A stretch of DNA of 23,938 nt from JAGXQV01 sp964451375 (GTDB lineage: Bacteria; Pseudomonadota; Gammaproteobacteria; Burkholderiales; Sulfuricellaceae). Each line of letters starts with the position of its first letter. Position 1 is the first letter of the stretch. The DNA lies in contig CAYVIN010000062.1 of the NCBI GenBank assembly GCA_964451375.1, positions 1-23,938 of the forward strand, given 5' to 3'. Shown one piece after another: positions 8,264 through 16,024 of this stretch. The notes beneath the pieces were generated by a model. It was not told the origin of the DNA. It ran no database searches and was given only the letters and a program-made list of their open reading frames with translations. The position numbers and the translations under genes are program-made.

Positions 8264-9034
8264 CTAAAACGGGCCGCCGCTCACTAGGCGGACAGTGTAG
8301 AAATTCTTCTTGAGGTCCGAGCCGACAACTCCTGTCCCGAAATTCACTAGCCACGTGTCTGTCAAGTAATCAACGCGCGTAGTAGCCGACCAATAATACG
8401 CGCCAAGAGTATTGGGAAAATAAGTGGCATCAATGGTCGGATTGGATGTGCCGTAATTCACCAACGTCGCCAGTTCGCGCCGGCTTGGCAGTCGCCAATT
8501 GGTGAATCCGCATAATGCCGCGCCGTTGACGGCGGCGATGTATTTCTCGGTATCGCAACCGTTGCCGGTCGGATAGCATTTGGTGGTGGCGGCGGTTGCC
8601 GTACCGGCATTGCCGCCGTTCGTAGTGGTTCCGGTGCTGTCGTACCAGGTGTAGGTCCAGTCCTGGTCACGCAAGCCGCTGTCGTTGGTTTTGACCTCCC
8701 AGACCAAACCGGTGAAGTTGTCGCGCACACAAGGATGCGGCGTACTGCCGGAAGAGGGCGTGGTGGCGGCGCCGCTGCCATTAAGCGCGGTGTAGTCGAA
8801 GCCGGCGGAGCCGCCGCCGGTCTTGTAATTCACACCGGCGGTGTTGGCGGCGTCGGCGCCATAGCGGCAATCCTGGCGGGGAAATCCGCCGGCGTCGGCA
8901 TCTACGCCGGTGGCGTCAACCGCGCCGGCGTTGTAGCAACTGCTTTGCCCGGTATCGGGAAGGCTGGCGGCATGGGCGGCGATGCCGGGGATTTGAGCGC
9001 CGGCAAGGGCAAGCAGAAGGAGCGGAAAACGCAT
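8264..9034 (-). CDS. Small secreted DUF1566 protein (cassette 2)
   Basis: 256-residue exported protein, paralogue of the 228-residue protein at 3663-4349. I chose the ATG at 9034 rather than the longer reading from 9214: it gives a signal peptide (MRFPLLLLALAGAQIPGIAAHAA), matches the paralogue's start and has GGAG seven bases upstream. The longer reading would run through the promoter repeat. The body is a DUF1566 domain with DTGQSSCYNA, FTGLVWEVKT, FTNWRLPSRRELATLVNYG, TIDATYFPN, YYWSATTR and VRLVSGG. It has several Cys residues (for example CYNAG, HPCVRDN, KCYPTGNGCD) that could form periplasmic or extracellular disulfides. It is the first gene of the cassette; the large partner follows after 38 bp. 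Confidence 0.85.
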   Translation of the reverse strand: MRFPLLLLALAGAQIPGIAAHAASLPDTGQSSCYNAGAVDATGVDADAGGFPRQDCRYGADAANTAGVNYKTGGGSAGFDYTALNGSGAATTPSSGSTPHPCVRDNFTGLVWEVKTNDSGLRDQDWTYTWYDSTGTTTNGGNAGTATAATTKCYPTGNGCDTEKYIAAVNGAALCGFTNWRLPSRRELATLVNYGTSNPTIDATYFPNTLGAYYWSATTRVDYLTDTWLVNFGTGVVGSDLKKNFYTVRLVSGGPF

Positions 9035-9087
9035 GATTATCTCCAGTAACGTAGGCGGGCGCGGCGTGAAGCACACCATTGCGGGGC

Positions 9088-9130
9088 AGTGTACGAAATC
9101 CTCGGGATTTGAAGCTGACACTCGCTGACA
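9088..9130 (-). promoter_or_regulatory. Predicted response-regulator promoter P2 (TGTCAG direct repeat)
   Basis: Minus strand: TGTCAG-CGAG-TGTCAG (9130-9115), 21 bp, then TACACT (9093-9088) as the -10-like hexamer, 54 bp before the ATG at 9034. The flanks resemble P1 beyond the boxes (GATTTCGTA-n-ACTGCCCCGCAAT), as expected of a duplicated cassette. Confidence 0.6.
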
Positions 9131-9264
9131 TTTGTCGGATTGGTCGTCAAGCGACGCCGAACCGTCACGGCAAGCCGCCGCCCTGCAATAAACGTCGCCT
9201 TGCCCCGCGCGCATTTCCTGTCAAACCCTCCTGTCACCAAGTTAAGCTTTTGGCCGATGCGGGC

Positions 9265-9312
9265 GGGAGCGCCGGCATCCTGCCGGCAGGCCGGCGAGAC
9301 GCCGGCGCTCCC
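9265..9312. repeat. GC-rich REP-like palindrome
   Basis: GGGAGCGCCGGC (9265-9276) pairs with GCCGGCGCTCCC (9301-9312), with further GCCGGC/GCCGGC pairing inside. This is a typical dispersed proteobacterial intergenic palindrome. Confidence 0.7.
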
Positions 9313-9485
9313 AGGCAAGGCATGGCCGACACGCTTAACCTAACGACAAGGCTGTCAAACCGGATTGTTAGTGATTACTCTCGCGAATAAGCCCGCCAAA
9401 TGGCGATATGCCTTTAGAGTGAGGAAAGATGCGGGATTCCGGCGGGTGGCAGAGGGAGAGCCGCGCCGGCGCGACGGAGTGTTGA

Positions 9486-9530
9486 AGCCCTGATGCAGTG
9501 CAGCGAAATCCGGGGACGCCCGCCAGGGGC
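9486..9530. repeat. Dispersed repeat, relative at 23817-23862
   Basis: The stretch from AGCCCTGATGCAGTGCAGCG onward, through AATCCGGGGACGCCCGC, matches 23817-23862 (AGCCCGTATGCAGCGTAGCG, AATCCGGGAGCGCCCGC) with few differences. It is non-coding, and I know similar sequences as common intergenic repeats in proteobacteria. Confidence 0.55.
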
Positions 9531-9640
9531 AGGCAGTGGCGGCAATTCGAAGAGCGTCGGCATGGCCGCCGGCGGTAAACCGAGTTGTCGAGATGGCCAT
9601 ACCAAAGACGGGACTCGCCCCGCCATTTCTGCTTTATCCC

Positions 9641-9817
9641 CAGGGCAATCGCACTATGTAGAAGAAAGGCGGATTTCGCGCTTTGACCAATCCGCCTCCC
9701 CCTTTGGAAAAGGGGGATTGAGGGGGATTTTAGCGGTGGCGGCAATTCCACCTTGGGCGAAATCCTCCCTAACCCCCCATTTTCCAATGGGGGGAACCAC
9801 ATAGTGCGATTGCCCTG
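9641..9817. repeat. 177-bp MITE-like element, copy 1
   Basis: Bounded by a perfect 19-bp inverted repeat, CAGGGCAATCGCACTATGT at 9641-9659 and its complement at 9799-9817. The interior has a purine-rich G5ATTGAG5ATTT stretch and a matching pyrimidine-rich stretch, so the whole unit can fold on itself. It begins only 5 bp beyond the response-regulator stop. Copy 2 lies at 22193-22366. Confidence 0.8.
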
Positions 9818-9821
9818 GCTT

Positions 9822-10514
9822 TCAGCCCTGGCGTTCCTCAATCGCCGCTTGCAGGGCGTATCCGCTGCCGCGTATCGCCCGCAGGGTGTCGGGCGGCAGA
9901 CCGGCGGCTTCAAGTTTGCGGCGCAGGCGGCTGACGAGGGTTTCCAGGCGGCGTTCGTCGTAGTCGAGGTAGGCCGCGCCGAAGGATTCGATAATCTGGC
10001 GGCGGGTGGCCTGGCGTCCGGTGGCGCGCGCCAGCCGCGAAAGCACCTGGGCTTCGCTGGGGGTAAGGTCGATCCGCTCGCCGCTGGGGGTGAGCAGGAC
10101 GTTGTCGCTGGTCAGCAGGATCGACGTTTGCCGGACGGACTGGTCATCCACGCCAAGGCGGCGCGTCAGGGCGCGGATTACCAGCGCCAGTTCGCGTAAA
10201 TCCACGGGTTTGCCCAGATATACATCCGCGCCGTCCACCATGCCCTGAACGCGATCCTGGGCCGCCGTGCGCGCCGTGAGCAGGATGATGCCCAGTTGCG
10301 GCTGGGTGCGGCGCAGGCGGCGCGCTATCGAGAGGCCGTCTTCGCCGGGCAGTCCGATGTCGAGCACCACCACCTCGAAAGTTTCCGTGGCGAGCAGGCG
10401 ATCCAGTTCGCGCCCATCGGGGCAGGCGGCCACGGTCAGCCCTTCGTCGCGCAGCGAAAACGCGATGTCGTCAAGTAAATCGCGGTCATCTTCGACCAGG
10501 GCGACGCGGATCAT
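9822..10514 (-). CDS. OmpR/PhoB-family response regulator
   Basis: 230-residue DNA-binding response regulator, cytoplasmic. I chose the ATG at 10514 (MIRVALVEDD), since it forms an ATGA overlap with the upstream kinase gene; a longer reading from 10544 adds a non-conserved tail. The receiver domain (about 1-120) has acidic residues E8, D9 and D10, phospho-acceptor D52 in VVVLDIGLPGEDG, T80 and K102. The OmpR-type winged helix (about 130-225) has LTPSEAQVLSRLARATG, LETLVSRLRRKLEAAG and IRGSGYAL. It is the second gene of the two-component operon. OmpR-family proteins bind tandem direct repeats, and such repeats precede this operon and both DUF1566 cassettes. It is therefore the best candidate regulator of those operons (inference). 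Confidence 0.92.
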   Translation of the reverse strand: MIRVALVEDDRDLLDDIAFSLRDEGLTVAACPDGRELDRLLATETFEVVVLDIGLPGEDGLSIARRLRRTQPQLGIILLTARTAAQDRVQGMVDGADVYLGKPVDLRELALVIRALTRRLGVDDQSVRQTSILLTSDNVLLTPSGERIDLTPSEAQVLSRLARATGRQATRRQIIESFGAAYLDYDERRLETLVSRLRRKLEAAGLPPDTLRAIRGSGYALQAAIEERQG

Positions 10515-12400
10515 TTTGTCTCTTCTCCGGCTAACGGCAACCACAAACGGAACACCGCGCCGCTGACTTGCGGCAGCAGTTCGACAAATCCGCCGTGTAA
10601 TTCGGCGATGCGCCGCACCAGGTACAAGCCCAGCCCTGCGCCGGAGACGTGCTGGACGTTGCTGCCGCGTATGTAGCGGGAAAACACCTTGTCCTCAAGC
10701 TCCGCCGGAATGCCGGGGCCTTCGTCGGCGACGATGATTTCGACGCCGGGCGCGCCGCGTTCTGCGCGCGTCATCACGGAAATCGCCACATGGGTTTCGG
10801 GTGGCGCATATTTGAGCGCGTTGTCCACCAGGTTCGCGACCGCCAGCCGCAACAATGCGCCGTCGGCTTGCAGCGGAGGACTGGAAAATACCGCCAGCAT
10901 CAGGCGCTCTGCGCCATCGGCGCTGGTGTCGGCGACCTGTTCGAGCAGTTCGCCGACATCCACAGTGCTGCGTTGCAGGCTCATGCCCCGCGCGTCGAGA
11001 CGATCCTTGGTGAGGAATTGTTCAACCAGCCGGTCGATGCGGTTGACCGAGCGGCGGATGCGTTCGTGGCGGCGCGCCCGTTCCGGGTCATTGGCGCGAT
11101 CCATGCGTTCCAGCGCCTGGGCGGCAACGTCGATGACCGCCAGCGGGGTTTTCAATTCGTGGGAAAGCATCGCGATGAATCGCCCCTGCTCGGTGTGCGC
11201 TTCCCGTTCGCGGGCGGCGTCGGCTTCCGCGTCGTGGGCGCGCTGCAAGTTTTGGAGGCGTTCGGCGAGCATCACGCGGATGCGTATCGCCAGCGCGAAG
11301 TGCATCGCCAGGATGTTGCCCAACACGGTGAACTGGCGGATGTTGAGGGAAAACAGGTCGCTGGGATTAACCCCCAGCAACACCAGCGCGGAAGTCACGC
11401 CGCCCAGCAGCGACGACACCAGCGCGAGCAGGATATAGGGCGCTTCGTGGCGTCCCGCCCGCCACATCCGGTAGGCGACAAACAGCGCCAGTAGTTGCGA
11501 AAACAACATCTGGCTCATGGCGATGCGCGCCGCTTCCGGGTAAAAGCCGGTGAACAGCGAAAGCAGCAGCAGGGTGGGTAGCGCCACTTGCAGGCGAAAC
11601 ACCGCGTAGATGAAGGGTTGCGTCTTGTCCACCCGCAACATGCGCTGGTAAAAAGGCGCGGAAGCGGCAATCGTGATCAACACCGCCGCGCCGACCCAGG
11701 CATCGGCCAAAAGCGGCGTTTCCGGCAGCAGGTATTGGCTGACAAAACCGTTGGCGGCGATGAACAGCAGGATGTTGGTAAAGATGTGCAGGCAGAACCA
11801 GCCGTACAAGGCTTCGCGCAGCCACGCCCAGAGGATCAGGTTAAGCAGCAGCACCAGCACGATAAAGCCGTAATACAGGCCGAGTGCGCCGTATTCGGTA
11901 TATTTGGCGGTTCTGAACTGGTCGGGACGCCACACATGCAGGGCGACCATCGCGGTGCTGGTGGTCTGGATACGCAGGTATAAGGTGCGCGGCGCGGCGT
12001 CGGGAAAGCTCAGTTTGAAAACGAAGGCGCGGTAGTCTTCCGCGCGGCTGACGAAAGGCCGGCGGTCGCCGCTGCGGTGTTCAACGAACCCGCCCGCGCC
12101 CGGCTCGAAGAGGCGTAGATCATCGAGAAAAGGCGGCTGAACCTCCAGCCACCATTCCCCCGCAGCGGGCGGCGCGACGCTGAAGCGCAACCACTGTACG
12201 TCGCGGGTATAACCGGCGTTCAACATTCCCGCCAGCGGGGTAAAAGACTCGCGCGCCGCTGCCGAACTTACCCCGTCGATGGTTGCCACGCCGCCCGGAT
12301 CGACCAGCACGGCCAGGTCGCGCACCGCCAGGGGCTGGGCGAAAACGCCGAGCGACGCCGTCAGCGTCCAGATCAGCAGAATGATCCTGAACAGGCTCAA
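10511..12400 (-). CDS. 7TMR-DISM sensor histidine kinase
   Basis: 629-residue membrane kinase, partner of the response regulator at 9822-10514. The signal peptide is about 1-21. A periplasmic 7TMR-DISMED2-type beta domain follows (about 35-160; WLRFSV, GEWWLEVQ, TLYLRIQT), then seven membrane segments (about 172-375). A short coiled region leads to HisKA with phospho-acceptor H414 in MLSHELKTPL. HATPase_c has N-box ANLVDNALKYAPP, G1 DEGPGIP and G2 GAGLGLYLVRRI. All catalytic boxes are intact. The start is TTG at 12400: no in-frame ATG or GTG exists before an upstream stop, and TTG yields a good signal peptide. DISMED2 domains are predicted carbohydrate binders, so an external sugar-like ligand is plausible but not shown. 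It is preceded by promoter P3. Confidence 0.92.
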   Translation of the reverse strand: MSLFRIILLIWTLTASLGVFAQPLAVRDLAVLVDPGGVATIDGVSSAAARESFTPLAGMLNAGYTRDVQWLRFSVAPPAAGEWWLEVQPPFLDDLRLFEPGAGGFVEHRSGDRRPFVSRAEDYRAFVFKLSFPDAAPRTLYLRIQTTSTAMVALHVWRPDQFRTAKYTEYGALGLYYGFIVLVLLLNLILWAWLREALYGWFCLHIFTNILLFIAANGFVSQYLLPETPLLADAWVGAAVLITIAASAPFYQRMLRVDKTQPFIYAVFRLQVALPTLLLLSLFTGFYPEAARIAMSQMLFSQLLALFVAYRMWRAGRHEAPYILLALVSSLLGGVTSALVLLGVNPSDLFSLNIRQFTVLGNILAMHFALAIRIRVMLAERLQNLQRAHDAEADAAREREAHTEQGRFIAMLSHELKTPLAVIDVAAQALERMDRANDPERARRHERIRRSVNRIDRLVEQFLTKDRLDARGMSLQRSTVDVGELLEQVADTSADGAERLMLAVFSSPPLQADGALLRLAVANLVDNALKYAPPETHVAISVMTRAERGAPGVEIIVADEGPGIPAELEDKVFSRYIRGSNVQHVSGAGLGLYLVRRIAELHGGFVELLPQVSGAVFRLWLPLAGEETK

Positions 12401-12474
12401 GCGCGCCCGCCGAAAACGCCGGGCGCGACCAACACTCCATACGGGAACAGGCGGCTGTCACAGTTCATCGGGAT

Positions 12475-12517
12475 ATCCTAGCAGAACCCACCCAGGCAAG
12501 GCTGACGCTTCCTGACA
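12475..12517 (-). promoter_or_regulatory. Predicted autoregulated promoter P3 (TGTCAG-type direct repeat)
   Basis: Minus strand: TGTCAG-GAAG-CGTCAG (12517-12502), exactly 21 bp, then TAGGAT (12480-12475) as the -10-like hexamer, about 75 bp before the kinase TTG start. Outside the half sites, spacing and -10, the sequence is unlike P1 and P2, so the match is not explained by cassette duplication. Confidence 0.55.
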
Positions 12518-12547
12518 TTGGCCGGGGTGTGCTGCGCCGCCCGGTCA

Positions 12548-13627
12548 TCAGCCCGGCGGATTTTTGGGAGGGATGTTGAAATCCATCGCGACGCCGTTGT
12601 CGTCGGAATAAATCTCGCGGATGTGCAGAATGTCCGGCAAGGCGGCATGGAAAGCGACCATCAGCGCCGGATCAAAATGGCTGCCGCTCATGGAATCCAT
12701 GATACGCAGCGCCTCTTCGACAGGAAACGCCGGTTTGTAGGGCCGCACCGACAACAGCGCGTCGAATACGTCGGCAATCGCCACAATCCGCCCAATGAGA
12801 GGAATCGCGTCGGCGGAGAGGCCGTCGGGATAACCTTCGCCGTTCCAGCGTTCGTGGTGGGTCAGCGCAATCGTCCGCGCCGATTCGAGCAACTCGTTAT
12901 CCTGGTCGCCGATGATGTTTGCGCCGATACGCGGATGGCTGCGCATGATGACCCATTCGTTGGCGTCGAGCGGGCCGGGTTTGGACAGGATGGTGTCGGG
13001 AATCCCGATTTTGCCGATATCGTGCATCGGTGCGGCGTTGAAAATGACCGAGGCGGTCGCTTCGCCAAGACCGTGGGCTTCGGCGATGAGGCGCGCGTAA
13101 TGGCTCATGCGGATCACATGGTTGCCGGTCTCGTTGTCGCGATATTCGACGGCGCGCCCCAGACAGCGGATGATTTGCTGACGGGTGGTGAGCAATTCGG
13201 CGGTGCGCTGAATCACCATACTTTCCAGTTCGCGCGTCTGGTCGTAAAGCGCCAGATGGGTGCGCACCCGCGCCCGCACGATGGGCGGGCTGACCGGCTT
13301 GGTGATGTAATCCACCGCGCCCAGACTGAAACCCAATTCCTCATCTTCTATCGAGCTGCGCCCCGTCACGAAAATGATTGGAATGCGGCGTCGATCAGGA
13401 TTGGCGCGCACCCGCCGACATACGTCATAGCCGGACAACCCCGGCATCACGATGTCGAGCAGGATGAGGTCGGGCGGATCATCGGAATAAACGATGCGCA
13501 GCGCCTTTTCGCCATCGAGGGCGATTCTCACCCGGTATTGGGAGGACAGGATGCTGTTCAGAAGATCGACATTTTCAGAAGTGTCGTCCACGACCAGAAT
13601 GGTTTGTTTGGTGAGAAAATCCGACAC
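12548..13627 (-). CDS. HD-GYP response regulator, probable c-di-GMP phosphodiesterase
   Basis: 359-residue cytoplasmic response regulator. I chose the GTG at 13627 (VSDFLTKQTILVVDD), preceded by GGGGGTG at suitable spacing; a longer reading from 13792 adds about 55 residues with no visible domain. The receiver domain (about 8-125) has acidic DD at 14-15, phospho-acceptor D58 in LILLDIVMPG, T88 and K110. A helical linker (about 125-150) joins an HD-GYP domain (about 150-350). That domain has GNHVIRMS, HDIGKIGIPD at about 202-211, HP at 231-232, HHERWNGEGYPDGL at about 257-270, and IVAIADVFDAL. The metal-binding and GYP motifs are complete, so c-di-GMP hydrolysis is expected. It lies upstream of, and in the same orientation as, the two-component operon, but the kinase operon appears to have its own promoter. 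Confidence 0.9.
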   Translation of the reverse strand: MSDFLTKQTILVVDDTSENVDLLNSILSSQYRVRIALDGEKALRIVYSDDPPDLILLDIVMPGLSGYDVCRRVRANPDRRRIPIIFVTGRSSIEDEELGFSLGAVDYITKPVSPPIVRARVRTHLALYDQTRELESMVIQRTAELLTTRQQIIRCLGRAVEYRDNETGNHVIRMSHYARLIAEAHGLGEATASVIFNAAPMHDIGKIGIPDTILSKPGPLDANEWVIMRSHPRIGANIIGDQDNELLESARTIALTHHERWNGEGYPDGLSADAIPLIGRIVAIADVFDALLSVRPYKPAFPVEEALRIMDSMSGSHFDPALMVAFHAALPDILHIREIYSDDNGVAMDFNIPPKNPPG

Positions 13628-13838
13628 GCGCAACACCCCCGAAAAATTGGCCGCAATCCCGATGTGGGTTTGGAAGGGGGAATGATAAATCCTGTGGAGA
13701 ATTCCGTCATTTGGTTTCAGGGATATTTGGATACGCCGGGCTTTTCCCGCCGGATACTCCAATCGGGCAACTTGATGGTTCGTATGGCCCATGTTAGCCT
13801 GTCACCCCTGCAATAGCCGCGTTTTCCTCACCCACTCC

Positions 13839-14864
13839 ATGGTTTTATCCGACCGCATCCACACTTACGGCCAGTACCTGCTGAACAAATACGGCGAGCG
13901 GGTGCACAAGATCGCGCTGGATGCCGGCTTCACCTGCCCGAACCGCGACGGCGCGAAAGGCATCGGCGGCTGCACCTTCTGCAACAACGATTCCTTCAGC
14001 CCCAACGGCCACCAGCCGCCGACCATCGCCGAGCAACTGGCTTCGGGACGGCGCGCGATTGCGCGGCGCACCCGGGCGACCAAGTTCATCGCCTATTTCC
14101 AGGCCTACACCAATACCTATGCCAAGGTGGAACATCTGGACATGTTGTACCGCGAGGCGCTTCGCGAACCGGATGTGATCGGCCTGTCGGTGGGCACCCG
14201 TCCCGATTGCGTGAACGACGACGTGCTGGATTTGCTGGCGCGCTACCAGGATCAGGGCCTGGAAATCTGCCTGGAACTCGGCCTGCAATCGGCTTTCGAC
14301 GAGACCCTGCAACGGGTTAATCGTGGCCATGGGCTGGCCGAGTACCGCGATACGGTGATCAAGGCGCGCCAACGCGGCCTGCCGGTGTGCACCCATCTGA
14401 TTATCGGCCTGCCCGGCGAAACCGAGGCGCATAATCAGGCCACCCTGGATATCGTGCTGGAACTGGGCACCGACGGGATGAAGCTGCATCCGCTGCATGT
14501 CGTGAAAAACACCATCCTCGCCCACCAGTGGCGCAAGGGCGAATACCAGCCGATGAGCCGCGAGGATTACATCACCATCGCCGCCAACCTGATCGAACGC
14601 ACCCCGGCGCATATCCCCTTTCACCGTGTTACCGGCACCTGCTCGAAAACCATCCTGCTGACGCCCGAGTGGTGTTCGCAGAAATGGAGTGTGTTAAACG
14701 GCATCGAACAGGAGCTGCGCCGCCGCGACCATCGCCAGGGACAATTTGCCGTCACGCGCCCGGCGGGAACCTTGGCCGCCGTAGCGGGTCGCATTGAAGA
14801 TTCACCCCGCCCCCGGCGGGCCTTCCCGAAAATCGCTATCGAGGAACTCAAACATGTCGCTTGA
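13839..14864 (+). CDS. yhcC: TIGR01212-type radical SAM protein YhcC
   Basis: 341-residue radical SAM protein resembling E. coli YhcC, whose exact reaction is unsettled. I chose the ATG at 13839 (MVLSDRIHTYGQYL), which matches the family N-terminus; the reading from 13791 adds 16 unrelated residues and there is no strong RBS for either. The iron-sulfur motif is the family's unusual C33-x11-C45-x2-C48 (FTCPNRDG...GGCTFC). Other family signatures are AYFQAYTNTYA, GLSVGTRPDC, CLELGLQSAFDETLQRVNRGH, THLIIGLPGE and GMKLHPLHVVKNT. Its 3' end overlaps ubiU by 11 bp, so the two are translationally coupled. This places it in the oxygen-independent ubiquinone locus, an association worth noting because YhcC also works in anaerobic-type chemistry (inference). 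Confidence 0.9.
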   Translation: MVLSDRIHTYGQYLLNKYGERVHKIALDAGFTCPNRDGAKGIGGCTFCNNDSFSPNGHQPPTIAEQLASGRRAIARRTRATKFIAYFQAYTNTYAKVEHLDMLYREALREPDVIGLSVGTRPDCVNDDVLDLLARYQDQGLEICLELGLQSAFDETLQRVNRGHGLAEYRDTVIKARQRGLPVCTHLIIGLPGETEAHNQATLDIVLELGTDGMKLHPLHVVKNTILAHQWRKGEYQPMSREDYITIAANLIERTPAHIPFHRVTGTCSKTILLTPEWCSQKWSVLNGIEQELRRRDHRQGQFAVTRPAGTLAAVAGRIEDSPRPRRAFPKIAIEELKHVA

Positions 14865-15855
14865 ACTGGTCTGTCCGGCGGGCAACCTGCCCGCCCTCAA
14901 AGCCGCCGTCGATAACGGCGCGGATTGTGTCTACATGGGATTTCGCGACAACACCAACGCGCGCAATTTCGCCGGTCTGAATTTCGACGACAACGCCGCC
15001 CGCGAAGGCATCCGCTATGCCCATAACAAGGGGGTGAAAACGTTGCTCGCGCTGAACACCTTCCCCCAGTCGGATAGCTGGGAACGCTGGACTGGCGCGG
15101 TGGACAAAGCCGCCCAACTGGGCATGGACGCGGTGATCCTCGCCGACATCGGCCTGATGCGTTACGCGGCGAGGAACCATCCCAGCCTGCGCCTGCATCT
15201 GTCGGTGCAAGGCTCGGCGACGAATTACGAAGCCATCAATTTCTTCCGCGAACATTTCGGTGTGCAGCGCGCGGTGATTCCGCGCGTGTTGTCCTTGCCC
15301 CAGGTCGAGCAGGTGGTGAAAAACACGCCGGTGGAAATCGAGTTGTTCGGCTTCGGCGGGCTGTGCGTGATGGTCGAGGGGCGCTGCGCCTTGTCCTCGT
15401 ATGTCACCGGCGAATCGCCGAATACCGTGGGGGTGTGCTCGCCGGCCAAGGCGGTGCGTTGGCAGCAGACCTCCGAAGGCTTGGAGTCCAGATTAAACGG
15501 CGTGTTGATGGATCGCTACGACGAAGGCGAAAACGCCGGCTACCCGACGCTGTGCAAGGGCCGCTTCGAAGTCAACGGCGAAACCTATTACGCCATCGAG
15601 GAACCGACCAGCCTCAACACCCTGGAAATGCTCCCGGAAATGCTGCGCATCGGCATCGCCGCGATCAAGATCGAAGGCCGCCAGCGCAGCCCGGCGTATG
15701 TCGAGCAAGTCACCAAGGTGTGGCGCGCGGCGATTGACGCCGCCAAGCGCGCCCCGGCCAATTACACCGTGATGCCGGCCTGGATGACCCAGCTCAACAA
15801 GGTCGCGGAAGGCCAGCAACACACGCTGGGCGCTTATAACCGTCCGTGGAAGTAA
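14854..15855 (+). CDS. ubiU: UbiU, U32-family subunit of O2-independent ubiquinone hydroxylase
   Basis: 333-residue peptidase U32-family protein. I chose the ATG at 14854 (MSLELVCPAGN), with GAGGA ideally spaced upstream; the reading from 14794 would run through the end of yhcC. UbiU forms a complex with UbiV that binds [4Fe-4S] clusters and hydroxylates ubiquinone precursors without oxygen, using prephenate as hydroxyl donor. Cluster cysteines are at 171, 178, 195 and 234 (GGLCVMVEGRCAL, VGVCSP, PTLCKG), the same spacing as in E. coli UbiU. Other U32 signatures are NGADCVYMGF, HLSVQGSATN and AIKIEGRQRSP. ubiV follows after 169 bp, and the gap is filled mostly by a palindromic element. Confidence 0.95.
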   Translation: MSLELVCPAGNLPALKAAVDNGADCVYMGFRDNTNARNFAGLNFDDNAAREGIRYAHNKGVKTLLALNTFPQSDSWERWTGAVDKAAQLGMDAVILADIGLMRYAARNHPSLRLHLSVQGSATNYEAINFFREHFGVQRAVIPRVLSLPQVEQVVKNTPVEIELFGFGGLCVMVEGRCALSSYVTGESPNTVGVCSPAKAVRWQQTSEGLESRLNGVLMDRYDEGENAGYPTLCKGRFEVNGETYYAIEEPTSLNTLEMLPEMLRIGIAAIKIEGRQRSPAYVEQVTKVWRAAIDAAKRAPANYTVMPAWMTQLNKVAEGQQHTLGAYNRPWK

Positions 15856-15857
15856 GT

Positions 15858-15996
15858 AAAAGCAGTTTTTGAGTGTTTAGTGTTGAGTTGTGGAATGCGC
15901 TGCGCGCCTGAATCTAATACCGACGCGCGTTGCGCGGCGACTTCAACTAAACACTCAACACTAAACACTCGACTAAACATTCAAAACTGTTTTTGC
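15858..15996. repeat. Heptamer-armed palindromic element, copy B
   Basis: A roughly 140-bp element starting 2 bp after the ubiU stop. Ends: AAAAGCAGTTTTTGA on the left, complemented imperfectly by TCAAAACTGTTTTTGC on the right. Arms are tandem heptamers (AGTGTTT, AGTGTTG on the left; ACTAAAC, ACTCAAC on the right). The core TTGTGGAATGCGC...GCGCGGCGAC matches copy A at 3517-3668. It can form a long hairpin in the ubiU-ubiV transcript. Confidence 0.7.
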
Positions 15997-16024
15997 CTTT
16001 CCTTAACCCGAAAGAATCGTTGAA

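Larger units (their letters stand above)
9140..9640. other. Gene-free 500-bp region with repeats
   Basis: I see no convincing gene in this region upstream of cassette 2. It contains a strong GC-rich palindrome (9265-9312) and a dispersed repeat (9486-9530) whose relative is near the right end of the window. CTGTCA occurs twice (9218-9223 and 9231-9236), but with a 13-bp period and no gene downstream. Confidence 0.5.

Noticed and set aside
9035..9214. Upstream extension of the second small DUF1566 protein
   Set aside because: It would place the promoter repeat inside the gene and hide the signal peptide; the ATG at 9034 has a good RBS and matches the paralogue.
9218..9236. CTGTCA repeated twice, resembling the promoter direct repeats
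   Set aside because: The period is 13 bp rather than 10, there is no matching -10 at 21 bp, and no gene lies downstream in that direction.
13628..13792. N-terminal extension of the HD-GYP regulator
   Set aside because: No domain or conserved segment is visible, and a GTG with an RBS-like GGGGGTG precedes the receiver domain directly.
12518..13816. Long plus-strand reading opposite the HD-GYP regulator
   Set aside because: It has no domain and mirrors a well-supported gene on the minus strand.
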